Source: UBA5109 sp963975155
GTDB taxonomy: Bacteria > Pseudomonadota > Gammaproteobacteria > Pseudomonadales > Pseudohongiellaceae
Assembly: GCA_963975155.1 (NCBI GenBank)
Contig: CAXBFG010000004.1
Coordinates: 260,195 to 324,194, forward strand
Direction: 5' to 3'
DNA length: 64,000 bases
Shown here: in pieces, positions 9,046 through 18,213 of the stretch
Layout: each line of letters begins with the position of its first letter
Position numbering within the stretch: position 1 is the first letter of the stretch
Made by a program: the position numbers and the translations under genes
The notes under the pieces: generated by a model
What the model was told of the DNA's origin: nothing
What the model saw: the letters and a program-made list of their open reading frames with translations, nothing else
Database searches by the model: none

Positions 9046-9306
9046 TTTATTATTCTCTTCCCGGCCTTAGTACCGGTTATAAATTTAACTGTAATGAGTA
9101 TTTGAATTTGGTTAAAAACTTTCCAACTATAATTTGTTATAAATTAGAGGTCGAAGTTACAAGCTTCGTAATGGAGAGTAATAGAATGATACTGGAAATA
9201 ACAGGCTTGAGGACAATTTATTAAAAATTTCAGGGGCTGGCTTCCCTGTCGGCTTTTGCTTTCACTTTTCTTCCACATTTCCCGTTAATTTCGATTTTTA
9301 AGCCCC

Positions 9307-10257
9307 TCAATTTATCTTCTTCATGTAAAAAGAACCGGGGTTACGCTGGTCCGCTGGAAAGGGAGAAATAGCTTTAAATTTTTCCGCATGATGGGAACTG
9401 AGATAATTTAATGCGCCTATAATTTCCCAGCTACTGTTATGACTCAGGAAGGCTTCCAGCAGATATTGTTCATTCCACAGGATAACCTTGTCTTCAAGCC
9501 ACTCACGGGGATAGTTTTTAGGGAAGAAAATATCATGCACATGCACAATGACGCCTTTCTTCAAACTCGGTAAAAGCTGAAGGTACTCAAACAAAACATC
9601 ACCTTGCGGTCGAATGACATGAGATGAATCTATAAATAAAATATCGTTTTCTTCCAGCTGTGAAAAGAAATCCAGCTCCACTTCTTCCACTTTCCTACGA
9701 AGCACTGCAACATTTGTTTTCTCGAGCCAGGGCATTTCATAAGGCTCAATACAAGTATGCTCACAATGGTAAGTTGGGTCCTCAGCCTTGTTTTCATGAA
9801 TGGCCTTAATAGCCATCAGGGTTGAATTTCCACTGCCAACTTCAATAATTTTTTTCGGCTTGATTGTTCGAATCAGTTGATACCAGTATTCTGCATCTCC
9901 CGACTCAAAGGAGCCATTATGCAGATAAAATTCCAGTTCTGGACCTTTAGTCAGCGGAATATTCTCAAGTTCTTTTGTGTAAGTAAATTTTTCCAGGTAG
10001 GCAAGCTGCGTATCAAGATTCAGATCGATACCTGGCAACTTCCTGTCCTGAGAATAATCCAGGCGGGATTCACGAAAATCAAATTGCGGCTCATAGTAAT
10101 GATTACGAATCGGGAAGATACCCACCCGCAGCAAGGCCCCCTTGATCAGCGGCAATCTGTGAACGCCTTTTTTTCTGACGGCTTTTAAAATCCATGCTGA
10201 GAAATAGACAAAAGGAAGCAGTAAAATATCGACAGTTTTATAAATAACTTTTTTCAT
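9307..10257 (-). CDS. Class I SAM-dependent methyltransferase
   Basis: A 316-residue protein with an N-terminal hydrophobic helix (about residues 8-26) and a Rossmann methyltransferase core: motif I IIEVGSGNSTLMAIKAI (137-153), an acidic motif II CIEPYEMPWL, and NDILFIDSSHVIRPQGDVLFEY (about 206-227) followed by VIVHVHDIFFPKNYP. This order matches the Methyltransf_24-like group often found near surface polysaccharide genes. The N-terminal helix may tether it to the inner membrane. It lies alone between the amidohydrolase and the SDR operon on the same strand. The substrate (a sugar, lipid or small molecule) cannot be inferred. Confidence 0.82.
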   Translation of the reverse strand: MKKVIYKTVDILLLPFVYFSAWILKAVRKKGVHRLPLIKGALLRVGIFPIRNHYYEPQFDFRESRLDYSQDRKLPGIDLNLDTQLAYLEKFTYTKELENIPLTKGPELEFYLHNGSFESGDAEYWYQLIRTIKPKKIIEVGSGNSTLMAIKAIHENKAEDPTYHCEHTCIEPYEMPWLEKTNVAVLRRKVEEVELDFFSQLEENDILFIDSSHVIRPQGDVLFEYLQLLPSLKKGVIVHVHDIFFPKNYPREWLEDKVILWNEQYLLEAFLSHNSSWEIIGALNYLSSHHAEKFKAISPFPADQRNPGSFYMKKIN

Positions 10258-10304
10258 AATAAATGTTGGAACAAGCTGTGTGATTCATATTCATTAAGCA
10301 TGCT

Positions 10305-10331
10305 CACCTGCAATAAGGATCATTGCAGGTG
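10305..10331 (-). terminator. Hairpin downstream of the SDR gene
   Basis: Perfect 10-base-pair stem (arm CACCTGCAAT) with a 7-base loop, 12 bases past the SDR stop codon and 47 bases before the methyltransferase start. There is no T-tract on either strand, so it could be a factor-dependent end, an mRNA-stabilising hairpin for the long upstream operon, or a weak terminator. Confidence 0.4.
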
Positions 10332-10343
10332 CCATTGTCAGAC

Positions 10344-11099
10344 TTATGCAAGATAAGCACCTCCATTTACATGCATGGTCTGGCCCGTAATATAACGGCC
10401 TGAGTTGCCGGCCAAAAATGCCACAGACTCTGCAATTTCTTCAGGCAAGCCACGACGATGCACTAAATTAGTACGCGTGTCATGGTGTTGGGGCTTGTTC
10501 CCTGCTTCCCTGACCGTCTCAATCAAACCTGGCGCAACACAATTGACAGTAATCCCATCCGGCGATAATTCATGCGCCAGAGCGCGAGTAAAACCGACCA
10601 GCCCGGCCTTGGCTGAAATGACATGGGCACGATTAGAAGCACCTGTATGTGCAGTTAAACCGCCAATATTGATTATGGCAGCCTGGGGGCTTTTTTGCAG
10701 TGCCGCTAATGCTGCCTGCGTAATTAAAAAAACTGCGTCCAGACAGACGCTCATGACACGTCGCCATTCAGCAAAGCTTAACTCTGCAAAGGGGCATTCC
10801 GGCCGAATAGCGGCGTTATTTACCAGGGTATCAAGGCGCCCAAAACGATCCAGCACCTCTTTCATAATACGTGGCGCTGTTTCCGGATCTGCAAGATCAC
10901 CGAGTGTAATAAGCCCCTGTCTGCCGCAAGCTTCCACCAGGCTTAGGCTTTGTTTAGCAGCTTCCAGATCATGGGCTGCATGAATGACAACATGGCTGCC
11001 GTTCTCGGCAAGCGTTCGGGCAATGGCCTGACCGATATTTCGAGAGGAGCCGGTAACCAGGGCTACCTTATCCGGCATTGACTGTTTTGCTGTGCCCAT
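10344..11099 (-). CDS. SDR-family protein with replaced catalytic residues
   Basis: A 251-residue short-chain dehydrogenase/reductase. The NAD(P) fold is normal: VALVTGSSRNIGQAIARTL (about 12-30), LGDLADPETA, NNAA near 92-95, and the C-terminal SPDGITVNCVAPGLIET and GRYITGQTMHVNGG. The active site is not: where FabG has GSVVG the protein has IGGLT (Ser to Gly), and where FabG has NYAAAK it has HVISAK (Tyr to Val, Lys kept). The coding strand was checked codon by codon. It may bind a nucleotide and substrate without normal hydride chemistry, or belong to an atypical SDR subgroup. Its ATG shares one base with the preceding TAA (TAATG), so translation is coupled to the MmgE/PrpD gene, which makes it the last gene of the transporter operon. 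Confidence 0.88.
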   Translation of the reverse strand: MGTAKQSMPDKVALVTGSSRNIGQAIARTLAENGSHVVIHAAHDLEAAKQSLSLVEACGRQGLITLGDLADPETAPRIMKEVLDRFGRLDTLVNNAAIRPECPFAELSFAEWRRVMSVCLDAVFLITQAALAALQKSPQAAIINIGGLTAHTGASNRAHVISAKAGLVGFTRALAHELSPDGITVNCVAPGLIETVREAGNKPQHHDTRTNLVHRRGLPEEIAESVAFLAGNSGRYITGQTMHVNGGAYLA

Positions 11100-12463
11100 T
11101 ATGCACTCCCTATGTTGCGGATTAATTCATGACCATTCTGCATGGCTCCGATAGATTTACAAATACCCAGCACTTTATCCGGATCAGGATGAGCTCCATA
11201 ACGACAATTGGCATAGAATTTTTCGGTAATTTCCTGCTGGCTAAGCGGCGCATCACGACCGCCGCGCATATACCCCTGGCGAACTTCTTTCTGGGTCCCG
11301 TCTTTAAAAAACACCTTAACATGCCCGGTAAATCTCTCAGGATAAGGATTCTCAGGATCGACCTGATAATTCACCCTGGCAGCCAGTGCCAGCAGGTCCG
11401 GATCCGAAATTGATTCTGCCGTATAGTCTCCCAGATCGGCATGCCCCCTGATCAGACCTAAGGCGACCCCGAAAGGCACACTGAATTTTGCCGCATAGGG
11501 TGTCGGCGGTACTCTTTTTATATCCAGGGGTTCCCACAGCCTGTGCACATAGCCCTCTGCTGTTTCGCAAACAACTGACTCCACATCGGCAGGCTTTATT
11601 CCTTGTTCTCGAAGTTGCCGCGCACAATCAATATAGGGCTGAATCATGGTGCCACAAGGATAAGGTTTAAATGAAATTGTATTGCTGACAAAATCCTCAC
11701 CTAGCCCGTCAAAAAGACAATCCAGTTTAGGCTTAACTGAAGCTGCAAATACCTTGAAAGCACCGTGTTCACCTTCAAACACATAGCGGGGACCAACAAA
11801 CCCGGCCCTGGCCATAGCATAGGCGCGTAACCCGGACTGAGCAGCCCAGCCAGGATGCATACGTTTCGTCCAGCTGCCATCACCCAGATATTCAATAATG
11901 CCCGATGCCATGCTCCCGGCAATGCCCAGCGCGTTTGCTATAACTTTGCTGTCTGCCCTGCAGGCTACAGCAATACCAAAGGCTGCTGCAAAAGACCCAA
12001 GCACAGCAGTAGGATGAAAACCTGACTTGTGTATGGCTTTAGGTAAAGTTAAGGCAAGTCGACAAAGTATTTCATTGCCGGCAACCAGGCCCAGCATGAT
12101 ATCGGCTGAATTCAATTGAAAACGCTCTGCTGCAGCCAGCATGGCAGGGACCATCACGACACCAGAGTGAACCGGGCCTCCTTCAAAAGTATCATCAAAG
12201 TCTTCACCGTGGGCTGCCGTACCGTTGACGATGGCTGCACTTGAGGCGGAGACCCGCATATCATGACCCAACAGGGTGAAATCACCAGGTTCAGAAGCGT
12301 CAATCACGGCTTTTACATAGTCATTATTTCGTGCCGCAATACAAAGCCCAATGATATCAATCAGGATATCGCTATTTTTTGACAGGCTTGCTTCGGTCAG
12401 ACTCGAGTCTTCAAAATTTTCACCCCAGATTCCCAGTCGCAGGGCTACACTTTCTTCATTCAT
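11099..12463 (-). CDS. MmgE/PrpD family protein (copy 1)
   Basis: A 454-residue cytoplasmic member of the MmgE/PrpD family, which includes 2-methylcitrate dehydratase, cis-aconitate decarboxylase and iminodisuccinate epimerase. Recognised by the helical N-terminal half with ASSAAIVNGTAAHGEDFDDT (near 75-95) and GSFAAAFGIAVAC, and by the lid-domain blocks MHPGWAAQSGLRAYAMA, SFKPYPCGTMIQPYIDCA and the late YAAKFSVPFGVALGLI. The start has a strong GGGGAG. It lies 12 bases after the TctA gene and is coupled to the SDR gene. With a tricarboxylate transporter beside it, the likely substrate is a branched or hydroxylated di/tricarboxylate; no PrpB or PrpC genes are near, so a standard methylcitrate cycle is not indicated. 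Confidence 0.9.
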   Translation of the reverse strand: MNEESVALRLGIWGENFEDSSLTEASLSKNSDILIDIIGLCIAARNNDYVKAVIDASEPGDFTLLGHDMRVSASSAAIVNGTAAHGEDFDDTFEGGPVHSGVVMVPAMLAAAERFQLNSADIMLGLVAGNEILCRLALTLPKAIHKSGFHPTAVLGSFAAAFGIAVACRADSKVIANALGIAGSMASGIIEYLGDGSWTKRMHPGWAAQSGLRAYAMARAGFVGPRYVFEGEHGAFKVFAASVKPKLDCLFDGLGEDFVSNTISFKPYPCGTMIQPYIDCARQLREQGIKPADVESVVCETAEGYVHRLWEPLDIKRVPPTPYAAKFSVPFGVALGLIRGHADLGDYTAESISDPDLLALAARVNYQVDPENPYPERFTGHVKVFFKDGTQKEVRQGYMRGGRDAPLSQQEITEKFYANCRYGAHPDPDKVLGICKSIGAMQNGHELIRNIGSA

Positions 12464-12475
12464 GGATACTCCCCT

Positions 12476-13987
12476 TCATAATTCTCCCGAATCATTCATT
12501 ATTTTCGTTGGCCTGGCTGACAAAATGCGAATCAACCTTCTAAGCAGCGAACCAAAAACAAATATCACGGCCAGGGATAATAGCACCAGGGAAATCCTGT
12601 CATTTATAAATATGCTGAGATCATCACCCGATAATAAAAGCGATCGCCTGAAATTACTTTCAATCATAAAGCCAAGCACCAATCCCAGAATTGTTGGCAG
12701 GAATGGGAAATTGAAGAGTCTCATAAAGTAACCAATGACACCTGCTACTAACATCACAGAAAGATCAAAGAGACTATTATTAATTGAATAAATTCCGGAC
12801 ATGATTAAAGCAAGTATAAAAGCATTAAGATAAGGGCGCGGCTTATTCACCAGCCAGATACAAACAGGCATCATTGCGATACCGATAAAAAACAGTGCGA
12901 TAGCCGCAAAAAACAATCCTGTATACAGATCACCAACTACATCACCTGATCTTGCAAATAACATAGGTCCGGGTATTAAACCGTGAATTAGAAATCCACC
13001 AAGCAGGATAGCCGTCGAGTTGGAACCGGGAATGCCAAAACTCAGCAAAGGGATCAGGGAAGTCCCTGCAACTGTATTGTTTGCTGTTTCCGGTGCTGCG
13101 ATTCCTTCTGGCGAGCCTTTGCCAAATTCATCTTTTGACTTTGACCAGCGCCGGGCTTCGTTATAGGACATGAAAGAGGCGATTGTTCCGCCAGCACCAG
13201 GAATGACTCCTTCAAAGCCGCCGAATAATGCTCCAATTGACTGCGGCAGAATGAGTCTTTTTTTAAGCTTATTATCAGGAAAGAGAATGCGTGGTGCTGC
13301 TTTTACCCGTATGTCTTCCAGTGCTGATGCCTGCTTCAGCAACTCACTCATGGCGAACAAACCCACCATAATCAGAATGGGCTGGATACCCGATAATAAG
13401 TCTGAAACGCCAAAAGTAAAACGGCTGATCCCTGAGACGGGATCGGTTCCTATGGTAGCTATCATCAGACCAAACAGGGCTGCTATCAGCCCTTTGACCA
13501 GTGACTCCTCAGCTAAACTGACAATCACACTCAGACCCAGTACTCCCAGTGCAAAATAGGCGGGAGGAGTAAAAGCCAAAGCCATTTGAGCCAGCGGCTG
13601 GCTCAGCAGCACCAGAAAAAACAGCCCGACAAAGCTGCCGATAACACCTGAATACAGGGAAATTCCCAGCGCAAGTCCTGCCTTGCCTTGCTGATTCATC
13701 TCATAACCATCGATGACAGAAGCTGCAGCGGCATTGGTGCCTGGAGTACGAATCAGAATTGCCGGTATGGAGCCGCCATATTCCGCGCCAATATAGGTAG
13801 ATGCCAGCAATACAATTGCCATGGACGGTTCCAGAGCATAGGTAAAAGGCAGCAGCAGAGCCATGGTGATAGATGGAGAAATACCCGGCAAGGATCCCCC
13901 TACTATGCCCCATGCCACTCCCAATAAAGCCGGCAGAATCAAAGAAACATGTATCGATTCAGTTAAAAATATGAGTATTGAGTCCAT
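12476..13987 (-). CDS. tctA: Tripartite tricarboxylate transporter, large permease subunit (TctA)
   Basis: A 503-residue inner-membrane protein with about 11-12 hydrophobic segments, the large transport subunit of a TTT system that works with TctB and a periplasmic TctC. Diagnostic TctA sequence: GSLPGISPSITMALLLPFTY (about 32-51), STYIGAEYGGSIPAILIRTPG (63-84), ASVIDGYEMNQQGKAGLALGIS, FGGFEGVIPGAGGTIASFMSYNEARR and FGIPGSNSTAILLGGFLIHGL. Length is usual for TctA. It begins 7 bases after the TctB stop. Transport is driven by the ion gradient; specificity is set by TctC and cannot be read. Confidence 0.95.
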   Translation of the reverse strand: MDSILIFLTESIHVSLILPALLGVAWGIVGGSLPGISPSITMALLLPFTYALEPSMAIVLLASTYIGAEYGGSIPAILIRTPGTNAAAASVIDGYEMNQQGKAGLALGISLYSGVIGSFVGLFFLVLLSQPLAQMALAFTPPAYFALGVLGLSVIVSLAEESLVKGLIAALFGLMIATIGTDPVSGISRFTFGVSDLLSGIQPILIMVGLFAMSELLKQASALEDIRVKAAPRILFPDNKLKKRLILPQSIGALFGGFEGVIPGAGGTIASFMSYNEARRWSKSKDEFGKGSPEGIAAPETANNTVAGTSLIPLLSFGIPGSNSTAILLGGFLIHGLIPGPMLFARSGDVVGDLYTGLFFAAIALFFIGIAMMPVCIWLVNKPRPYLNAFILALIMSGIYSINNSLFDLSVMLVAGVIGYFMRLFNFPFLPTILGLVLGFMIESNFRRSLLLSGDDLSIFINDRISLVLLSLAVIFVFGSLLRRLIRILSARPTKIMNDSGEL

Positions 13988-13993
13988 ATTTAC

Positions 13994-14473
13994 CTATAAC
14001 AAAATGCCCGAGGGCATAGGAACATTTAATAGGAGTACAAAAATTGCCCAAAGTATCAGTGCCCCTGCCCCCGCTATAAAGGCAAGACGCAAATTGAGTT
14101 TGGCACCGAGATAAGCGGCAACAAGCGCAAGCAAAATTGCAACTGAAATGATATAACCCAGAAAGGAAACCAAAACCAGATAGGATATTGCCAGACATAG
14201 CAAACCAAGAGCCCGTAAAAGGCGCATCCCCTCGCCATGCCATTCAAACCTGCCAGAATCATTTGTTTTTATGGCATGTACGACCGACTGGATGCATAAA
14301 ATAATACCCAGACTTAACATCAGAATACCCAGAACTTTTGGCATTCCTGCTGGCCCAACTGTGTCTGCCAGCGCACTGACGCGCTGTTTGAATGCAAAGT
14401 ACAGGTAGAGACTTCCCAGCAAGATGGCAATTAATCCGGCAACGAAATCTTTGGAAATCACAGGATACTTCAA
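13994..14473 (-). CDS. tctB: Tripartite tricarboxylate transporter, small subunit (TctB)
   Basis: A 159-residue membrane protein with four predicted segments (about 9-29, 38-62, 84-125 as two, 133-152), the size and arrangement of the TctB subunit. Features: KDFVAGLIAILLGSLYLYFAF, GPAGMPKVLGILMLSLGIILC and a final pair of helices. The start codon is TTG, with CGAGG about ten bases upstream. It lies directly between TctC and TctA, the common TTT gene order. TctB is poorly conserved, so the assignment rests on size, topology and position. Confidence 0.88.
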   Translation of the reverse strand: MKYPVISKDFVAGLIAILLGSLYLYFAFKQRVSALADTVGPAGMPKVLGILMLSLGIILCIQSVVHAIKTNDSGRFEWHGEGMRLLRALGLLCLAISYLVLVSFLGYIISVAILLALVAAYLGAKLNLRLAFIAGAGALILWAIFVLLLNVPMPSGILL

Positions 14474-14531
14474 GGCAGATTAACCTCGGTGATCAAGTAC
14501 GGCTGGGCATGGAACAGATAAGGCCCGAAGC

Positions 14532-15479
14532 TCATTCGATAATTCCAACACTGCGCAGGTAGGCTGCAGTCTCATTTGCAAAGTCGTCAATAAATGCCTG
14601 GTAATCAGCATGTTTAATGTAATTCGGACGCAGATTGTCAGCAAGATAAGATGCCTTGTACTGTGGATCAGCCATCACTTTCTCTATGGCTCGTTCCCAT
14701 TGCAGTATGATTTCAGGAGGCAAACCTTTGGGAGCAGCTATTCCTCTGAATTTACGGACAACAACCATATAGCCCAGTTCCTGCACGGTTGGTATTTCCG
14801 GAAATTGTGCCAAACGCGTGTCACTCAGGGTTGCCAGTAATCGTAATGATCCTGCTTCCAGCTGAGACTGTAATTCCTGTGCTTCACCTACGCCGATATC
14901 CAGAGTGCCGTTCAGCACATTAATCATTAAGTCTCCGCCACCCTCATGACTGATGACGGCAGCATTAACAGCTGTGGCAAGTTTTAATTGTTCAAGTGAT
15001 TGTCTTTCCATTGATGCCGGGTTGGCAGCTCCCCACAAACCCCGTGAAGTTCTGGCTTTATCAAGCACATCTTCCAGACTATAGAAGGCACTGTCAGCAG
15101 AGGTATAAATAAGCTCAGGATCAAAAAAAAGATTTACCAGGGGATCAAGATCTTTGTAGGTATAGGCCGGTTGCGATAGTAAAGAAGTGTAAATAAAGGT
15201 AGGCGTTGTCGCATAGAATTTAGAGCCATCCGGATTTGCTCTGGCCAGTTCTGCTATGGCACTGGCGCCAGACCCGCCTGTGACATTCTTGATTATGATG
15301 GTCGCACCCAATTCCCGGGACAGATAGCGGGATAATTCCCGTAAAAAAACATCGCTACCACCACCTGGCCTCGAATGAGTAAGCATGGTTATTGTATCGA
15401 CAGGATAGTTCTGTGCATAAACTGAAAAACTGCAACACATAATCAGTAATGCTGAAATTGTTACTCTTAGTGTCTTCAT
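14532..15479 (-). CDS. tctC: Tripartite tricarboxylate transporter substrate-binding protein (TctC)
   Basis: Periplasmic solute-binding protein of about 315 residues (Bug/TctC family). The ATG at 15479 begins a signal peptide MKTLRVTISALLIMCCSFSVYA; a frame extension to 15521 would add 14 basic residues and is less likely. Family features: YPVDTITMLTHSRPGGGSDVFLREL near the mature start, the two-helix region ELGATIIIKNVTGGSGASAIAEL, TTPTFIYTSL, and late IPTVQELGYMVVVRKFRGIAAPKGLPPEI. Bug proteins bind carboxylates through the loops around GGGSD and GGSGA. It captures the organic acid for TctAB in the same operon. Confidence 0.93.
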   Translation of the reverse strand: MKTLRVTISALLIMCCSFSVYAQNYPVDTITMLTHSRPGGGSDVFLRELSRYLSRELGATIIIKNVTGGSGASAIAELARANPDGSKFYATTPTFIYTSLLSQPAYTYKDLDPLVNLFFDPELIYTSADSAFYSLEDVLDKARTSRGLWGAANPASMERQSLEQLKLATAVNAAVISHEGGGDLMINVLNGTLDIGVGEAQELQSQLEAGSLRLLATLSDTRLAQFPEIPTVQELGYMVVVRKFRGIAAPKGLPPEIILQWERAIEKVMADPQYKASYLADNLRPNYIKHADYQAFIDDFANETAAYLRSVGIIE

Positions 15480-15526
15480 GTTGTTCTTTTTTATAGTTTT
15501 TAAAGGCCGCCTACGCAGCATTTTAT

Positions 15527-16783
15527 TTAGCCAAACATGAGTTTGCTTATCAAGGCTCCTATCACGGTCATCGACATGCCCCAGGCCAGCAGGGCATTAA
15601 AAAATTTACGTGTGTCAGTGCCAGGAGCCGCACTGGCAATATACAGCGCCCCTACTGTAGACAGTGACGATAAATCCACCAGACTGGCATTAACACTCAT
15701 TGCCCAGGCAATATTCAGAGGATTCATACCACCCAGTTGCTCGGCCAGAGATGGAACCATCGGTAAAAAAGCCGGTAAAACCACTCCCGAAGTACTGCTG
15801 TATACCGAAATAAGTCCGGACGCAAAAGCGACAATAGGGTTGATGGTTTCTGCTGTTGCGATTGTTGCTATCCCGCTGGTAATAAGTTCAAGACCATTTG
15901 TCGCATTCAGCAAGGCAATCAAGACACTGACGCCGGTCACCATTAAAATAACGCGCCAGGGAATATTTTTGATTGCTTCTGCTTCATCCACTGTTTTGAG
16001 CAATACCAGCACTGTTGCAACGATAATCCCAACCATGCCGACATCATATGAAAATCCTGCCACCAGAATGATGAAAACAGTAATTCCGGCCACCGTAATC
16101 CAGTGCTGCTTCTGCATGGATTCGAGAATATTCGCATCCATGGCTGCAGCACTTATATCGCCATCCTGATTATGTCGCCTAAACAATTTTAGGCCGCCAA
16201 ATAAAAAGAAGGTGCCAAAGCCAACCAGTGCATGGGCAAAGGCATTATAGGCAAAGGTATACCACGCATAGCCGCCAAGACCTATCTGATCCATGACGCC
16301 ATTAGCAACAATCCCGGTTGGTGAAAAAGGCGACAAAGTTCCCGCCAGTACACCATTACCTGCCATCACGGCCATCAGCAAGGGGGGTATTTTTGCGCGT
16401 CCCGCAACTGCCATAGCCGGTGGAGCCAGTAAGGCACTGGCAGGGGTGGCTCCCGCACCAATGGTTGAAATCAAAAAACCAACCATAAAAAACATGATGG
16501 GCAGGACGCCCGCATGTCCACGGCATAAAGCCACAGCACGGGCAGTAACGCGCGATAAAGTGCCATTGCATTCGGCGATCGAAAATAACAGCGTTACACC
16601 CAGCAAGGTTGTAAAAAGAGAGGTAGGAAAGCCATCAAGCACCATGGCCGTGGACATATCACCAAAACCGACGCCGATAATCAGCGCCAGAGAAAGTGAC
16701 AATATGCCGATATTGACTGCCGTGGTACAACTCAGCGTGACTGCCAGAGCCAACGCTGCTATTGAAAGCCAGGCCAGACTCAT
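15527..16783 (-). CDS. MatC-like (SLC13/ion-transporter superfamily) dicarboxylate permease
   Basis: A polytopic inner-membrane protein of about 418 residues. The N-terminal half resembles the MatC N-terminal domain: TTAVNIGILSLSLALIIGV, LDGFPTSLFTTLLGVTLLFSIAE and a first substrate-site hairpin GAGATPASALLAPPAMAVAGR; the second half has a symmetrical hairpin (SSTSGVVLPAFLPMVPSL) as in dicarboxylate carriers. The ATG at 16783 overlaps the TGA of the upstream MmgE/PrpD gene (ATGA), which fixes the start; a longer frame to 16816 is rejected. It is a second carboxylate transporter in an operon that also encodes a full TTT system, so uptake and efflux of two related acids, or substrate/product exchange, is possible (inference). 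Confidence 0.8.
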   Translation of the reverse strand: MSLAWLSIAALALAVTLSCTTAVNIGILSLSLALIIGVGFGDMSTAMVLDGFPTSLFTTLLGVTLLFSIAECNGTLSRVTARAVALCRGHAGVLPIMFFMVGFLISTIGAGATPASALLAPPAMAVAGRAKIPPLLMAVMAGNGVLAGTLSPFSPTGIVANGVMDQIGLGGYAWYTFAYNAFAHALVGFGTFFLFGGLKLFRRHNQDGDISAAAMDANILESMQKQHWITVAGITVFIILVAGFSYDVGMVGIIVATVLVLLKTVDEAEAIKNIPWRVILMVTGVSVLIALLNATNGLELITSGIATIATAETINPIVAFASGLISVYSSTSGVVLPAFLPMVPSLAEQLGGMNPLNIAWAMSVNASLVDLSSLSTVGALYIASAAPGTDTRKFFNALLAWGMSMTVIGALISKLMFG

Positions 16784-18213
16784 GGACTTTGCCTTGCCGA
16801 AACCGGCATCAGGCAAGTTACCAGTTCATTAATATCAGCACATTCATCAAGATTTTCCACCAAGGCAAATACCGCATTTATTTGCTCCTCACTCAATACC
16901 AGAGCAGCACAATCACTGAACTTCTCCATCAGGTCATCGCGTGTAAATGGCAGATCGGGTCCGCCCCGATAGCGTTCGTCCGCTTTTTGAACCAACTTGC
17001 GACCATCCTCCAGATCAACTTCGACCGTGCTGCGTATTTTCTCCCAACCCTGTGCTTCAATCTCAGGATCAAGTATACAGGTGACTTTTTTCATCAATGC
17101 CTGAGCCGCTTCACTTTTGACAAATTCATCATTAAATTCATGTATACCGGCTTTGCGCCTTAAGGCAATCGCACTCACCATAAATGCCGGACAAAACTTG
17201 GCCTCAAGCTCATTGTTTGCGATAGGGTAACGTAAAGGGTTTAAAATATTAGAACCGGCACGTACGCGAATGGCGACAATATTCTTTGCATCCACATCAT
17301 TCTCAATGACAAGGCGTCGCATCGCATCCATAGTAGGGTGACCCAGGACTCCGCAGGGATAAGGTTTTATCGAAACGCCGGGCGACACTATCGTATGCGG
17401 TTTACCTAGTTTCCCCACTATGCGATTGACATCAAATCCACCACCCTGACTAAAAGTCTGGAAGAATCCCCAGGGTGGATCGAGCGGATCTTTGCCGCCG
17501 GTAAAACCACAGGCTGCCAGCTCTGCGGCAACAATGCCATTTTGCGCTGCACGTCCTACATGCAAAGGCTTGGTCATGGTGCCAAAATTCACTCTGATTC
17601 CAGAGGCTGAACTGGCAGCTATCGCCAGCATATGTTCAGTTTGCTCAGGGTTCAGATTGAGCAATTTGGCCGCAGCAACTGCCGCCCCAAAGGTGCCTAC
17701 TGTTGCTGACGAGTGAAAACCTTTTTTGTAGTGATCAGGATGTATTGCCTCTGAAATTTTACATTCCACTTCAAAACCTGTCAGAAAGGCTTCCAGAAAC
17801 TGCTTTCCGGAAATTCCTTCACGTTCCCCCAGTGCGAGGCTGGCAACCATCGGCGGAATGGTCGGATGGGTCAGTAAGCCAAAAATACGATCAGCACTGG
17901 TTGCTAACTGGGTGTCATCCCAATCCAGTGCATGTCCACTGGTGCCATTTACCAGAGCCGCGGCTGCTGAACTTGTCTTGTAGACCTGAGTGCCAAACAC
18001 TGTTGTATGAGTTCTGGTATCCGTATCTTTTATATAGTCATGCAATATCTGACCTGCTGGTTGAGTCGATCCTGCCAGCATCACTCCCAGGCCGTCGATG
18101 ATGCAACGCTTCGCCAGGGCAATGGCCTCGTCCGGAAAATCTTCATATTGCACAGACTGAATAAATGAAACTACGGCCTGACTGACCGACTCTTTGGTCG
18201 TTGAATTAGACAT
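16780..18213 (-). CDS. MmgE/PrpD family protein (copy 2)
   Basis: A 477-residue second member of the MmgE/PrpD family and probably the first gene of the seven-gene operon. It shows IIDGLGVMLAGS (about 37-48), SAAAALVNGTSGHALDWDDTQ, HSSATVGTFGAAVAAAKLL, TMTKPLHVGRAAQNGIVAAELAA, and the lid block SIKPYPCGVLGHPTMDAMRRLV. It is clearly diverged from copy 1, so the two are not a recent duplication and may act on different intermediates or as different reactions (dehydration, decarboxylation or epimerisation). Translation of the next gene (MatC-like) is coupled by ATGA overlap. Confidence 0.9.
   Translation of the reverse strand: MSNSTTKESVSQAVVSFIQSVQYEDFPDEAIALAKRCIIDGLGVMLAGSTQPAGQILHDYIKDTDTRTHTTVFGTQVYKTSSAAAALVNGTSGHALDWDDTQLATSADRIFGLLTHPTIPPMVASLALGEREGISGKQFLEAFLTGFEVECKISEAIHPDHYKKGFHSSATVGTFGAAVAAAKLLNLNPEQTEHMLAIAASSASGIRVNFGTMTKPLHVGRAAQNGIVAAELAACGFTGGKDPLDPPWGFFQTFSQGGGFDVNRIVGKLGKPHTIVSPGVSIKPYPCGVLGHPTMDAMRRLVIENDVDAKNIVAIRVRAGSNILNPLRYPIANNELEAKFCPAFMVSAIALRRKAGIHEFNDEFVKSEAAQALMKKVTCILDPEIEAQGWEKIRSTVEVDLEDGRKLVQKADERYRGGPDLPFTRDDLMEKFSDCAALVLSEEQINAVFALVENLDECADINELVTCLMPVSARQSP

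Noticed and set aside
10405..10983. 192-residue plus-strand frame opposite the SDR gene
   Set aside because: Mirror of an SDR coding sequence; composition typical of an antisense frame.
15537..16169. 210-residue plus-strand frame opposite the MatC-like permease gene
   Set aside because: Antisense of a membrane protein gene; no start signal or family match.
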